Shown: positions 32,971 through 43,609, counted from the stretch's first letter. The stretch is 64,000 nt of DNA from Pictodentalium vernedei (GCA_031216915.1 CM062289.1:386362674-386426673), one strand, 5' to 3'. Made by a program: numbers and translations. Notes: a model not told the origin generated them from the sequence alone.

Positions 32971-33117
32971 ATTTACAAGTATGAAGACAGAACAGAACGA
33001 GTGTGGATAGGGCAGAACTCCTCAGTTGCAATTGGATCTCGATTAGATTAAAACTATGCGTGTACTTATCTCAGGAAATGGACGATGATTTACTTAAATT
33101 TAACAGAAAACCACCAG

Positions 33118-33583
33118 GGAGCGCGGTGGCTCAGTGGTAGACTTCTATGCTAGAGGTCCCAAGTTCGATCCCCACCCGTGACGACCCGCGTTGTGTCCTT
33201 GGGCGAGACACTTTATCCCGGTTGCCTACATGGGGCATGATGGCACTAGACTGTTGGACTTCTATGCTAGAGGTCCCGAGATCGATCCCCGTCCGGGACG
33301 ACCCGCGTTGTGTCCTTGGGCAAGACACTTTATCCTGGTTGCCTACATGGGGGCACGATGACACCATGTACTAAGGCGTACTGCACGTCGATGGTGCACT
33401 TGTCTTCAACCGCTGTAACCCTGCTTGAGCGGAAATTGAACAGAGAATGTTGAGGAGCTGATCGTCGATACTCGGTGGTTATCTCCGGGTACTCCGTCTT
33501 CCTCCACCCGTAAAATTGCCACGGTCACGATTAGCCATTGTGCATAAGTATGTGATCTTAAAACACCAATAAATAAATAACAC
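33118..33583 (+). mobile_element. SINE with duplicated head, type I tail
   Basis: The head and first body block (GACTTCTATGCTAGAGGTCC to TTGCCTACATGGGG) occur twice in tandem, at 33142-33240 and 33250-33350. The first copy carries GGGAGCGCGGTGGCTCAGTG. The second is followed by the rest of the body and a type I tail. Template switching or unequal exchange could explain it. Confidence 0.82.
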
Positions 33584-33639
33584 CGCTAATGTATAAGCGC
33601 TGGTTTTGGAGTTTGGACGCATAGCGAAGATGAACTAAA

Positions 33640-34735
33640 ACAAATGCTGAATACGTTAATTCTCTATATCCTAACTTAAAGTTGGAACTGGGGTATTCTG
33701 CAGAACACTTGGAGTTTTTGGGCACAATGATTCATTTATCCGGAGGCGAACTTACGCGGACCTGTACAGGAAACCTTCCGATAAAATATTGTTTCTGCAT
33801 AAAGGTAATATAGATATCCGTCACATAAAAAACGGTCAGTCGTCTTCTGTTTAAAGCTCCGAAAACGTCGAATCTGCCCGACGTCCACTGAGTTCCAATG
33901 TGTTCTATGTGCCTTCTGGCACACAGAACACATTGGAACTCAGGGGACGACAAGACAATTGGGCTATTGGAAAAATCGCGATGACCTGAAATATGAACTG
34001 GGGAGAATGAGGGTAAAGTTCGAAATTTATTGAGCGAGTATTAGGGAAGGTTGACTCTGTCAAAAGGGCGGAACTACTCCAGAAGGTAAAAGATAAGAAC
34101 AGTGAAAGGGTACTCTCGCTACAACCTTTCGATGATTCCTTGCCAAACCTTGGGGAAATCACACTCAAACATCTTGATGAATTAGAATTACACGAATCAA
34201 GTCGGATGGGGAGATAGTAAGAGCCGCCCCTCATATTATACCGAAGAGACAGCAATATCAGTGATATTCAAGAGCATTGGAAAACAAGTAAGCTAACATC
34301 ACCCTCAGTTGAACTATGCCCGCATTCGTGTAGTATATTTTATCTTTCGACTCTTGAGTAGTACTTATACCAAAACTTTTGATGTTTGCAAAATGTGAAT
34401 TGTAAAACTTGGAAGTTAATTTATTATATAGTTTGTAAGATTTGTCAGTCAGCGGTTAATGTTGGAGGGGCTGAGAGGATCGCTCACAACAGATTAAATG
34501 CACACTTCAGGACATTAGGTATGCGCGACCACATGCCCAGTTACAATGACGACATTCATTGAAAGACGTTTGCTTCAGTATTCTCGAACAATTCAAGGGG
34601 GTAAGCAACCCACACTCAAACGTGAAAAGTGCTGGTGTATGAATACAGAAACGCGGAAAGAGCCGGGGTTTAACACGAGGAGATTAAATTCTCTGACCCT
34701 AGACTTACGTAAAGGGCGATTCGACGTCTAAAGTT
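33640..34735 (+). pseudogene. Penelope-like retroelement remnant (RT + GIY-YIG)
   Basis: Discontinuous plus-strand frames resemble the C-terminal part of Penelope-like proteins. First comes a reverse-transcriptase-like segment (EYVNSLYPNLKLELGY, HLEFLGTMIHLSGGEL), then after a frameshift a segment like TDLYRKP. Near 34400-34540 a degenerate GIY-YIG-like segment follows (LIYYIVCKICQSAVN, RLNAHFRTLG). A final block at about 34550-34730 has KREKCWCMNTET, resembling the usual RE-WI-L-T-P-GLN tail. Stops and frameshifts abound, so it is dead. A hairpin (33888-33943) has inserted between the RT and nuclease parts. Family assignment rests on motif memory and not on a search. Confidence 0.6.
33888..33943. 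repeat. Perfect-arm hairpin inside the retroelement
   Basis: Arms of 26 bp (CTGAGTTCCAATGTGTTCT ... GTGCC) have one mismatch and loop TTCT. A second copy lies at 16972-17023. Its position inside an otherwise continuous retroelement shows that this hairpin can move. Confidence 0.75.
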
Positions 34736-35552
34736 CTCTCTCTGCCATCATGTTGTAATTTGCATTCATTCGAGTATGTAGTATTATCTGAAGCAAGTTG
34801 AACTGACGAAGGCCCTTGTCAGTAAGTTTTTAATAGAGCAATTTCTCTATTTAATACTTTCGTCTCTTTTTCGCGGGACCTTATGGCACAGATCATCCAG
34901 TGCACTTCGGGTATTTTCAAAACATAACAGTATGGCCGCTGTGTACTGGTCACTTTCCACGGGTGCGCAATATTTCCACGGACGCAATAATATGATATTC
35001 TAAACACTAAATATAGGAATAATCATCAAAAATGTAATTAATGAAGCACCGGGTATAACCCGGTGCTTCATTAATTAAAATTTTCCAGATGATTTTTATT
35101 ACCTGGTTTACACATGCGTGAATTACGACCAGTCCACAGAGACTGTACTGTATGTACACAATTACTTTGGAGCAAGTAATTGAAACGGATTAAAGGACAA
35201 ATTTGGAAAGGAGAACTAATAATACCCCAGCCTTCAAAGGCTATAGGATTAAATTAATGCTGACCCTATTCTCAAATACAAAACAGATCCGCCCATTCTG
35301 TTGTAGACTAGTGTATCCGTCAGGGATACAGGGTTTTATCTTACAATCAACATGTATTTTGTCTGTATTAACTCCGCAACTGTCGTGTATTCGACTCCCT
35401 GATACAGATGTTTGTATCAGGGAGTCTGACACAAGCACGTTCCTTTCGCATGAGTTCCTTTTTTTTTTTCTTTTTGTTCATCCGTACGAATAAATAGTTC
35501 GTTATATATTCGTCTACATTCTTGACTTATCCCCAATATAGTGTAAGATAAA
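34736..35552. other. Unassigned, two short perfect hairpins
   Basis: No gene is seen. Hairpin 35036-35076 has 19-bp perfect arms (AATTAATGAAGCACCGGGT) and loop ATA. Hairpin 35393-35426 has arms GACTCCCTGATACA with loop near GATGT. Confidence 0.6.
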
Positions 35553-36235
35553 TGATTATTACCATTATGTGGAAAAACAAAATATGTATCCGAGGCTCGC
35601 CCCGGGTTCTAAGGGTACACTGCAAAAAATATAGGTTCTCTTAAGACCCAAACTGGTTCTAATCTTGTCCCTGAGATGGAACCAGTTCTGTTCAAACAGT
35701 ATTTATTTCAAATCAAATAAATTTATAAAGATTAACATTAAATATTAACAGGATTAAACATAAATTGAGGGGGTTTCAGCCGTAAGTTTAGAGCTTATAC
35801 GAGGTTGTCTCAGATCATTATTAAGCAAAGGAGATATGAACAGTTGGCATATCGAACCAGTTTTGGTTCTATACAGAACCAAAACTGGTTCGATATGCCA
35901 ACTGTTCATATCTCCTTTGTTTCAAAATGTTTGGCGACTGCGTTGAATAAGCTCCAAGTTTAGTGCCGAATCTACTTCAGTTCATGTAATATTCTGTTAA
36001 AATTGAATGCTAATTTTGGTAAATTTATTTGATTTGAAATACATACTGTTTAAACAGAGCTGGTTCCATCTCAGGGACAAGATTAGAACCAGTTTTGGTT
36101 CTAAAGAGAACCTATATTTTTTGCAGTGTAGATCACGACTCGTCTTCGACTCGTCGTGATCTGCCCTCAGAACCCGGAGCTCGACTCGGATACATATTTT
36201 GTACATCCACATAATGGTAATAATCTCTATGGAAC
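35553..36235. repeat. Nested foldback structure
   Basis: Three nested inverted repeats. The outermost arms are at about 35553-35615 and 36163-36230 (ATTACCATTATGTGGA, CAAAATATGTATCCGAG and complements). Inside lies an element with TIRs TACACTGCAAAAAATATAGG at 35616 and the complement ending at 36129, extended by AATCTTGTCCCTGAGATGGA. At its centre, 35826-35919, two perfect 45-bp arms flank loop ATAC. A further small palindrome (GATCACGAC, 36131-36161) sits between the right ends and was probably the original centre of the outer element. Confidence 0.85.
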
Positions 36236-36289
36236 AGTTAAGACTCTGGCACTGATGTCGAAATAACAACATTTCAAGTTTCAAATTTT

Positions 36290-36398
36290 CCCATAATTCA
36301 ACAGTGAATTTAACCAATTCAGTCTTGTTTGACAGAGCTCACTGTGCTATGTCAAACAAGACTGAAATGGTTAAATTTCTAGTTGCATTATGGGAAAA
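36290..36398. repeat. Palindromic element, GTTTGACAGAGC family
   Basis: Outer arms CCCATAATTCAAC and GTTGCATTATGGG, then AATTTAACCAATTCAGTCTT / AAGACTGAAATGGTTAAATT, then GTTTGACAGAGC around the apex. It is the most complete of the four copies in the window. Confidence 0.78.
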
Positions 36399-36444
36399 AT
36401 GTGCAGCTGGGAATTTATGTTATTTGACATCAATGTGCTAGAAA

Positions 36445-36696
36445 TTAACCCTTTACCCAACGTAACGGCAAAAACCGGCCAGCGCTATTCTCAAAAATCG
36501 CCAATTAATTTTCATTATATTTTCATTTTTTGTCTCAAAAACATAGGTTATGACCCCTCATTGGAACGAGCTCTTCGAGCTCGTTCCAATGAGGGGTCAT
36601 AACCTATGTTTTTGAGACAAAAAATGAAAAAAATTAGTTATTCAAGATTTTTTTTTTGCAAGTGTCGTCTGCTTTTCATGTTAGGTAAAGGGTTGA
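36445..36696 (+). mobile_element. TTAA hairpin MITE, group A
   Basis: From TTAACCCTTTACCCAACGTA to GTTAGGTAAAGGGTTGA (right TTAA mutated). The arms are perfect over about 45 bp (TCTCAAAAACATAGGTTATG ... CCCCTCATTGGAACGAGCTC) with apex CTTCGAG. It carries CATTGG/CCAATG in both arms, where 61598 carries CGTTGG/CCAACG in both. Confidence 0.92.
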
Positions 36697-36950
36697 TAAT
36701 AAAAATATTTATAATAATTCAATAGCCTTAAATACACACATGCTCTTGACTGTACAGACTTGTAAAATGCCTTATGAAAATGGTACGTTTTAATACATGA
36801 CCCGAATTATTCTAGAGAATCCATTTCTTTTGTCAGTGGATTATGTGTAAGTTAGTGTTTGTTGCTGTAATTATAAATCTCGTGTGAGTTGGTCGGGATT
36901 GGATCAAGATACGAGAGTACCCAGCAGTCCACGCCGGCATCTGTTCGGGT

Positions 36951-36982
<32 letters not shown>

Positions 36983-37081
36983 GAACAGAATTTATGCTGT
37001 GCGTCGCTTTTGCCTATCCGTATCCAGTCTGTCCAGACTGCATGTATTTGTTCATAGCTGTTCTAGAGTCGTTGTTGTCAG
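36697..37081. other. Unassigned with a 30-base G tract
   Basis: No gene is seen. A run of about 30 G lies at 36951-36980. Confidence 0.45.
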
Positions 37082-37334
37082 TTAACTGGTTGAGTGGCTC
37101 AAACCACTATCAGGGCTTTCAAAAAATGAGGGTACCAGAGCAAAAGCCAACATTTTCCTTTCTCATTTTTCATATTCAGTCAAACGCAAATAAAATTGTG
37201 TTTATATAAATTTGTTTTATCACAGATTATATGAAGACTGCCTTTGGGCACTCATCAATAATTAGTAATAATTATAAAACAAATTTTGATGAACAAATCC
37301 AGACCACCAAAAGAAGGTAGCCCTCAATCAGTTC
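37082..37334 (+). mobile_element. TTAA element, family D
   Basis: It starts TTAACTGGTTGAGTGGC, continues with CCACTATCAGGGCTTTC and GAGCAAAAGCCAACATTTTC, and ends near GTAGCCCTCAATCAGTTC, a degenerate inverse of the start. The central hairpin is eroded (GAAGACTGCCTTTGGGCACT). Confidence 0.68.
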
Positions 37335-38289
37335 AGATATATACGTAACGTATTTATTGCCATAAAACAAACTTCCACTCAAACGACGAATTGCTTTGCA
37401 ATAAACTTGACATGTTTGTCTGAAACTCTGAGCATAGCCTTTTTCTCGATACCACCCCCCAACACACTTACGCACCCCCTCCTCCCCCCCCCCCCCCCCC
37501 ACACACACACTCCTCGGTCATCTAGTTTTTTTGTTTAATTTATCACCGAACGATAAGCGTATATATTTCAGTGTAGTTCGTAATTTTGTAAGGTAAAGCT
37601 GTTATGAATCGGGAAGTCCTTGTTGCGAATAGCTGAGTAGTTAAAACTCTTTAGTGTGTCGTTACAATGAGACAGCAAAGTTGTTTGCGATTTTAGCCTA
37701 GGGATGATAATGAGTTACCAGGTCTTTAGAATTAGTTGTCTTGTAGTAGATCATAATGAGTTAATATTATATCACCTTATGACGACCTTTCCAACTTGTG
37801 AATATGTCACATGTGCTATATATATAGGTGTTCTTCTAAATTTGAGTTAGTATCTGTCACAACGGTCATGCTTACTTTTCTCGAATGTATTCAGACAAAC
37901 GTTTCATTTGCAGAGCAAGGGAGATAATTAAATTGTTTGATAGAATCTTTCACTGTCCATTTCAACGATTCGCGTACCACTTTGCTTGCATGTACTTAAA
38001 TGTGGCTTCTCTGTTTCTTCTAAAAATCTTTTGCTGAGATTTCAAGTGCGAATATTTTCAAACCTACCAACTGCAATAAAATGAATTTCAGTGTGTCATG
38101 TGCCCACAAAGTCGCCAGGTTGAATGAGGTGGTGTGGTGGGCTCTACTAACATTCAAATTCATAAAACACACCCCTTTTGAGAAAATATAGAAATGATGT
38201 CACTACAGAAACTGAACATGCCATTCTATAGTGCAATAATAATTGCGTTTCTTAACACTTTTATGTTCAATCGCATCGTGATGTCTTTT
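37335..38289. other. Unassigned, C tract near 37485
   Basis: No gene or repeat is recognised beyond a C run followed by (AC)n at 37480-37512. Confidence 0.4.
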
Positions 38290-38580
38290 AGCTGCGACTA
38301 GCAGCTCAATAAGTGGCAATGTCGGTCTGTCGGTCTGTCTGTCGGTCTGTCGGTCGGTCTGTAGGTCTGTCGGTCTGTCTCTAACCAACGAGTTTCAAAA
38401 CTCAATAACTTTTGAAATACTTGATGGAATGACTTTATATTTGGCATGTAAGTGTATCTTATTGATGTCTAGCCACTGTTCAATGCATGTGTTGTTCCAA
38501 ATATTTTTCTTGGAGTTATGGCCCTTGATGAACTAAGAATTTTGTGAGATTGCACCACCAGTCGCAGCTACGGCGTCGAT
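38290..38580 (+). repeat. Short element with AGCTGCGACT inverted ends
   Basis: It starts TTTTAGCTGCGACTAGCAG and ends ACCAGTCGCAGCTACGG. Inside are a (GTCGGTCT)n run and GAGTTATGGCCCTTGATGAA. The layout (TTTTAGCT..., CTGTC-rich run, repeat unit, inverse end) parallels the elements at 5384 and 22786. Confidence 0.65.
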
Positions 38581-38604
38581 GTCGCGATTTTTTTTTCTTT
38601 ACGA

Positions 38605-38961
38605 CATTTAAAATCAGTTGGGTTGAAAATTAACCCAAATCAACTGGATTGACTGAATATGAGCTCAATTGGGTTCTTATTCACTCAGTCCAGTTGGTTT
38701 GGGTTAACTCTTTACCTAACGAATCGCCCGCATCCGCCCGCATCCGCCCGCATCCGCCCGCATCCGCCCGCGTAATATGCAAATTCAGCAGTTGAAAAAA
38801 AATATTAATTTTAAAAAAAATTCAACAAAACCATATCCATGATATGGTTTTGTTGAAAACTTTTTGAAAAATTTGAAAAAATGATATTTAAAATAATAAA
38901 TTTTGATGTCGTCTGCTTTGGGTTAAGGGTTAATTTGTAACCCAACTGTCTTTAGAGTGTA
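38605..38961. repeat. Foldback element split by a TTAA MITE
   Basis: The left part AAAATCAGTTGGGTTGAAAA ... CCAGTTGGTTTGGG and the right part TTTGTAACCCAACTG ... TTTAGAGTGTA are the two halves of a foldback element like 56331-56466. They are separated by the MITE at 38704-38933, which inserted at a TTAA. Confidence 0.75.
38704..38933 (+). mobile_element. TTAA hairpin MITE, group B, with 10-bp repeats
   Basis: Bounded by TTAA (TTAACTCTTTACCTAACGAA; GGTTAAGGGTTAA). It contains about five CGCCCGCATC units where other copies have one or two. The hairpin is reduced to CATATCCATGATATGG, so the GAGCTC apex was lost while the ends stayed intact. Confidence 0.82.
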
Positions 38962-39412
38962 TCATGAAGTAACCCTATGTACCAAACTCGACTGGTAGAC
39001 GACATTTGGAAAACAAACTTTGACTAACTCAATATTTTGATATTTTACTCATCCACACAGCTTTCGATTCCCCTCATTAGAACGAGTAGCTTCCGACTCG
39101 AGGTGACCCTGTCTGTCAAAAATGTCATTAAACCCCAATAAAAATTAAAAATATCGACTGGCTCGTTCTAATGAGGTTTCATCAGCTATGTTTTGGAGGT
39201 AAACAGGTTGTATGAGGGGGAGCGAACATCCGATCTAAGGCAGGGAATGTTTAGGGGTGTCTCACCCACCCCCAATCCCGGCTAAAATTTTCAATAGTCA
39301 GAAATTACAAGCCTCGAACCACCAGCAGTTGGAAATTCCATACCCTATGGGAGTATGTTTCGTTGACTTTATCTATATCCGTGACGGTTTCTAGCAGAAA
39401 TTTAGTGACTTT
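38962..39412. mobile_element. Broken MITE hairpin with SINE tail inside
   Basis: CCCCTCATTAGAACGAG at about 39072 and GCTCGTTCTAATGAGG at about 39160 are the two arms of a group A-like hairpin. Between them lies a type II SINE tail fragment (39095-39150: AGGTGACCCTGTCTGTC, CATTAAACCCCAATAA). The right arm continues as CAGCTATGTTTTGGAGG. The rest of this interval is unassigned. Confidence 0.6.
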
Positions 39413-39665
39413 TTAACCCTTTACCTAACATAGCGGCCAAAAAACGGTCAGGACATTAACCAAAATAAGCCTACCACAGCCTAAAACATCTTACAAATGT
39501 CTCGATAAAACCATGCAAATGTGGATATCATTAGAACCGGCTCGTTGAGCCGGTTCTAATGATATCCATATTTGTATGGTTTTATTGAAAAAATTGAGAG
39601 AATTGTTTTTAAAAAATGTGAAATTTAATTTTTTTTTTTTTTAAATGTGTTAGGTAAAGGGTTAA
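39413..39665 (+). mobile_element. TTAA hairpin MITE, divergent A/B relative
   Basis: Ends TTAACCCTTTACCTAACAT and GTTAGGTAAAGGGTTAA match groups A and B. The hairpin (about 39505-39587) has its own arms, AAAACCAT-CAAAT and GGATATCATTAGAACCGGCTC, with two mismatches. The ends are therefore conserved while the palindrome differs. Confidence 0.82.
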
Positions 39666-39959
39666 CCACATTTCATGAGAGCCAATATTTCCAGTTCTAG
39701 AATCCAAAGGTCAAATATTTCAAACACAAGGAAATGAGTGCGATCGGACTTTTTCAGCTGTTAGAAATTCGCTGGCAGCAGTTGGCAAATTCTCACTTTA
39801 GGGAAAGGGTGGTGTGCAAATGCTTTTCGCAAAGTTGCATGTTCAGCAACACCCCCTGACCAATACCATCCAGCCACCCCCCTGATCGAAAGCTCGTTGA
39901 TTCATCCCTGGACCGCGTCAACTGCGATGTTACCGGCCTTGAGCTAGACACATATTCCT
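39666..39959. other. Unassigned spacer
   Basis: No recognisable feature. Confidence 0.4.
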
Positions 39960-40115
39960 AAATGTGGGAACACACCTCCGCACTGTGTCGAGGCAAACAA
40001 CATGTCGCTGGTACAAGTTCCTTCAATTGGTGCTAACCCATTTTGTGCGGGGTTAGTAGGATGATTGAGTCTGACAGTCAATCGCCGCTCCTCGGTGGTT
40101 CTCTCTGTATCGTGC
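39960..40115 (+). mobile_element. SINE body fragment
   Basis: Diverged body with GTGGGAACACACC, TTCAATTGGTGCTAACCC, TTTGTGCGGGGTTAGTA and CTCCTCGGTGGTTCTCTC. Head and tail are missing. Confidence 0.55.
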
Positions 40116-41474
40116 AATGGCTGCACTACATATTCTTCTGTTGGACAAAAAGCACAGAGTTTATGTTACCCATTTCCCAAGTCGTTAATCTCAACTTGTC
40201 AACAGACTCTCAGAAGTGGAAAACAAATTTAAAGGCATTATTGCAAGACCTTTGACAGAGTGGTTCCAAAATAGATTGGGTTTTTTGCTTACAATGTACA
40301 GTGTATATGCAGCGCCCGAGTAACATGGGCCAAAGAGAGTTTAAATTATGAGATGAAAAGTGGAGTCGGTTGGAAAATCAAAGCCACCAGTGTGCAAATC
40401 AGGGGAGACAACTGAAAACGTATAAATATATCTTTCTCCATTTCTGTGTGAAAACTTTTATTGCAGTTTGTCTATTTGATGTAAAAAAGAAAATTGAACT
40501 CAAGCACCAGTGAAAGAGCTAGATGGCCAGATTGTTGGAGAACGTATGTACATTGCATTCCCGTGGAGTTGCGAACGCCTGGAACTTTCCAGTTTTTCAC
40601 ACCGGGAGGGACACTGTCGCCAGAAGCACTTCAGGGCAGGGCACCCCGGGAAAAGGACATTTACTAGCACTAGCAGACCCGCCGTGACAAGCCGAAGCAT
40701 GCATGTCTCGAAGGTCGAAGGCCCGAGATGGGGAAGGGGGACACCTCCTTCCAAACTCACCCGCTGAATTTTGAAAGCTCCCATAACGGATTTGGGGTGT
40801 ATTTTAGCTTTACTTCGTGAATAAAACATTGAAAAAAATTGAGTGATGAATCTGGAAAGGGCATTGTCTGCACCTCTCGCCCCCGTGGTCCGAAGGCAAG
40901 GGGGAGGGCAGCTGCCCCCGTGCTTTCGGCGTTCCTGGGGAGGGACATAAATAGTTTGTTTTTTTTTACACGGTTCCAACTACTCTCCCGTTTTGAGTTT
41001 CAAACCTCACATCACTTAGTTCAAAAAGGCAAGTTTCCATCAGTATATGTTCGTTCCTCTGTTAAACATTAATTCAATCCAGAGCTTAAAATTCATACGA
41101 GAACCACAATCGATTCTCCCAAATGATTGTCGTAGGGGAAACAATGAGAGTCAACTTTGATTCTCGTACAATGTTCATTTGATTCTTATCATAGATTCTG
41201 AAAGTGTTCTTGAAGGCCTGAAAAATTCGACTTACTTACTTTTCGTTCCTCAAAATAAGGTTACACGTTTACTTAGAAGTGATGTCTACTGAAGTGTTGG
41301 CAGCCAAGGCTTCAATAGAAACCACTATCAATGTACTGTAACATCCATGTAAGATCACCTAAAGCCTGTACGAAGAAACATAATGTTGTGCGTGAATATG
41401 CAAAACAAGATAATCGCCCTTAACTGGAACTGAACCCTTAAGGGTTAAACTCTAGAAAATACATAAATATTTGT
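40116..41474. other. Unassigned 1.36 kb
   Basis: No gene is recognised. A 160-residue minus-strand open frame at 40500-40979 has a composition rich in P, S, C and R and no motif, so I treat it as chance. A segment at 40740-40945 (CACCTCCTTCCAAACTC, GGGGAGGGCAGCTGCCCCCG) looks like a dispersed repeat. Confidence 0.4.
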
Positions 41475-41955
41475 TTTCCTCGTGGGGAACCCCAGGAGGT
41501 GAGGCAGTGCTTGCTTACCATGGTAAACGAACTCTGTTTCACTAGTAAAATAGGACCCTTTAACGCTTCACACAACGCAGACGATATCAAAATTTATTAT
41601 TTTAAACATCATTTTTTAAAAAAATGTTCAACAAATTTCAACAAAACCATATCATGTGACCCCACACTGGAACGAGCTCGAAGAGCTCGTTCCACAGAGG
41701 GGTCACATGATTTGGTTTTGTTGAAAAGTTTTAAAAATAGTATTTTTTTCAGCTGTTAAATTTGCATATTACGCAGGCGGATGTGGCCGATTCATTGGGT
41801 AAAGTTTTAATAAATGCCTGGTATAGAAGTCCTCTAAAATGAGCAACATAGGTAAAAATGGATTCGCCGGACTTACTTTTATATCCATGTTGCGGTCACG
41901 ATTAACCTTTGTGAAGAACTATGTGACACTACACACCAATAAATATATAAATGAA
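41475..41955 (+). mobile_element. SINE-C copy split by a MITE
   Basis: The 5' part at 41475-41555 (GTGGGGAACCCCAGGAGGTG, CTAGTAAAATAGGACCC) and 3' part at 41812-41955 (AGTCCTCTAAAATGAGC, GCGGTCACGATTAACC, ACACCAATAAATATAT) are halves of one SINE-C. They are separated by the MITE at about 41556-41811. Confidence 0.75.
41556..41811 (-). mobile_element. TTAA hairpin MITE, group B, inside SINE-C
   Basis: Ends are degenerate (CCCTTTAACGCTTCACACAA; CATTGGGTAAAGTTTTAA). The hairpin is well kept: AACAAAACCATATCATGTGA, CCC(A)CACTGGAACGAGCTC, apex GAAGAGCTC, and the complement. Confidence 0.75.
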
Positions 41956-42191
41956 CAAATTTTAATATTCAGTGTGATATTCGCTGCTGAGATTGTGGGC
42001 GCTTGTGAAAGTAATTTGTGCCAGAGAAGATAATAAAATTAATATAAATTGTGACGATTTTCTTAAGCCTAAATTCATTGAACATCAACATCAGATCCTC
42101 CCACCAAACAATAATATAACCTGTCGGAAGCAAAAATAGGGAAAGTTACAAGTGAATTCAAGTCAGTGTTCCCCGATTGTTTAGCTGATGG

Positions 42192-43160
42192 CTCACAATT
42201 TTCCTCATTGCGTCATTGGAGGAGATTTACAGAAAAGTTAGCTCCCCTTAATATTCTAAAATTGTCAGTAAATTTTACGCTAAGGGTAAGGGAATTTCAT
42301 ATAAAAATTGAAATTTCGAAATTTTAGCGATGTTGTATCATCGATGTGCGCATCATTTCCCAAACTTCAGTCATTTTCCCGTAGAATTTTATAAAAATAC
42401 TGAAGTTGGCTTTTTGCAATTTATTTCACAGTCAGTCAAAACGTTTGGCTTTTATTCTCTGTTTAAACCCATTTAAAAGTAAGAAAATGGCGCTTTCACC
42501 ATCTTTTTATGCGCGGTATTTCTTTTTCTTCTGTTCATTATATAAACAGTGTGCGCATCGTGACATATAATACAGACATAATCCTTTTCTTTACCCCTTT
42601 ACCCATCGTATCGACCAAAATCGGCCAGCGCTATTCTCAAAAATCGCCAAAAAATTTTCATTATCTTTTCATTTTTTGTCTCAAAAACATAGGTTATGAC
42701 CCCTCTTTGGAACGAGCTCGTCGAGCTCGTTCCAATGAGGGGTCATAACCTATGTTTTTGAGACAAAAAATGAAAAAAATTAGTTATTCAAAAATTTTGT
42801 TTGCAAGTGTCGTCTGCTTTTCAAGTTAGGTAAAGGGTTAATATAAATGACTAGGAGACAAGGTTTGCTAATCTTTTTCCTGGGAATATAAAAAACTTGC
42901 AAATTACCGTAAAACATATTTGCTAAACAAAGAACTAAAGTGGACGGTTACCAAGTTGCTTCTAATTGGCTTACCATAAAAGCCCAGTTTCTTGTTATAG
43001 TTCAATAAACGAAAAAGAAACTTCGCTTCATTTTCTGCCGATGTCACAGGTGTTTTTTCAACAATTATATGCTTCTTAACTGGATCTTCCTCCCCCGTCT
43101 AATAATTGTAAGGGAGATAACTTTATTGAAAGTCGATTTACATGACGAGATTCGTCAGGG
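42192..43160 (-). repeat. 1-kb element G, copy 1 (reverse), with nested MITE
   Basis: Matches the inverse of 48192-49326 and 50266-51266. Shared landmarks are GTTAGCTCCCCTTAAT, TTTCGAAATTTTAGC, GAAGTTGGCTTTTTGCAA, TTGCTTCTAATTGGC, GGGAGATAACTTTATTGAAAG. Terminal segments are imperfect inverses (GTTAGCTCCCCTTAA at one end, AGTTATCTCCCTT-like at the other). A group A MITE is nested at 42591-42841. No coding capacity is seen. Confidence 0.7.
42591..42841 (+). mobile_element. TTAA hairpin MITE, group A, inside element G
   Basis: Left end CCCTTTACCCATCG after TTAC (degraded TTAA), right end GTTAGGTAAAGGGTTAA. The arms are long, TCTCAAAAACATAGGTTATG ... GGAACGAGCTC, with apex GTC. One arm mismatch pair is CTTTGG/CCAATG. 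The other G copies lack it, so it postdates element G. Confidence 0.88.
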
Positions 43161-43270
43161 ATAATTTCACTTTTTCTTTCAGAATTGGTAAGATTATGGA
43201 AAGTGAACAAATATAACGGAAGAATTATATTCCAAATTTCAAAATCAAATAACAGAAAACCACTCAATCT

Positions 43271-43573
43271 ATGGAAACAAAATCAAACCAAGAAAACAAA
43301 CGGGATGTCCTACCCCAGATCCATGCATCAGATGGTGGAAACAGCAGTGAAAGTCATGACCGATCCGTCAATAAACGTCGAGTTTCAAGCATCGGTGGAC
43401 AAGACTTACTTAGTAGAGCTAAAATGGGCAGAAAGAGAACCGAATCTTTGGCCTCCGGTGACTCTCTGCCTCCACTTATTCCAAGAGAGAGTAAACTTCG
43501 CCACAGAAGAATATCAACGCGCGGAAGTGTAAGCCCCTTGGGTCAAAGTAGTCGGGCTTCCTCGAGGCAAAAG
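43271..43573 (+). CDS. Possible first coding exon of the CNBD2-like gene
   Basis: An ATG-initiated frame of 101 codons runs into a strong donor (CAAAAG|GTAAGT at 43573/43574) in phase 0. The product is hydrophilic and rich in S, R and K (QDLLSRAKMGRKRTESL), as expected of a disordered N-terminal tail. An AG acceptor (TTTTTCTTTCAG) just upstream at about 43183 suggests a 5' UTR exon before it. The phase fits direct splicing to the exon at 57097, but intermediate exons may exist. The link to the downstream exons is inference, based only on strand, order and phase. Another frame is also open across much of this segment. Confidence 0.45.
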
Positions 43574-43609
43574 GTAAGTTGTTTTTTTTTTAATTATTGG
43601 TAACAGAAC

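Noticed and set aside
40500-40979. 160-residue minus-strand frame
   Set aside because: No recognisable motif, unusual composition, no splice signals, and part of it lies in what looks like a dispersed repeat.
43185-43532. 115-residue frame overlapping the candidate first exon
   Set aside because: It stops before the strong donor at 43573, whereas the other frame runs into that donor in phase. At most one can be coding.
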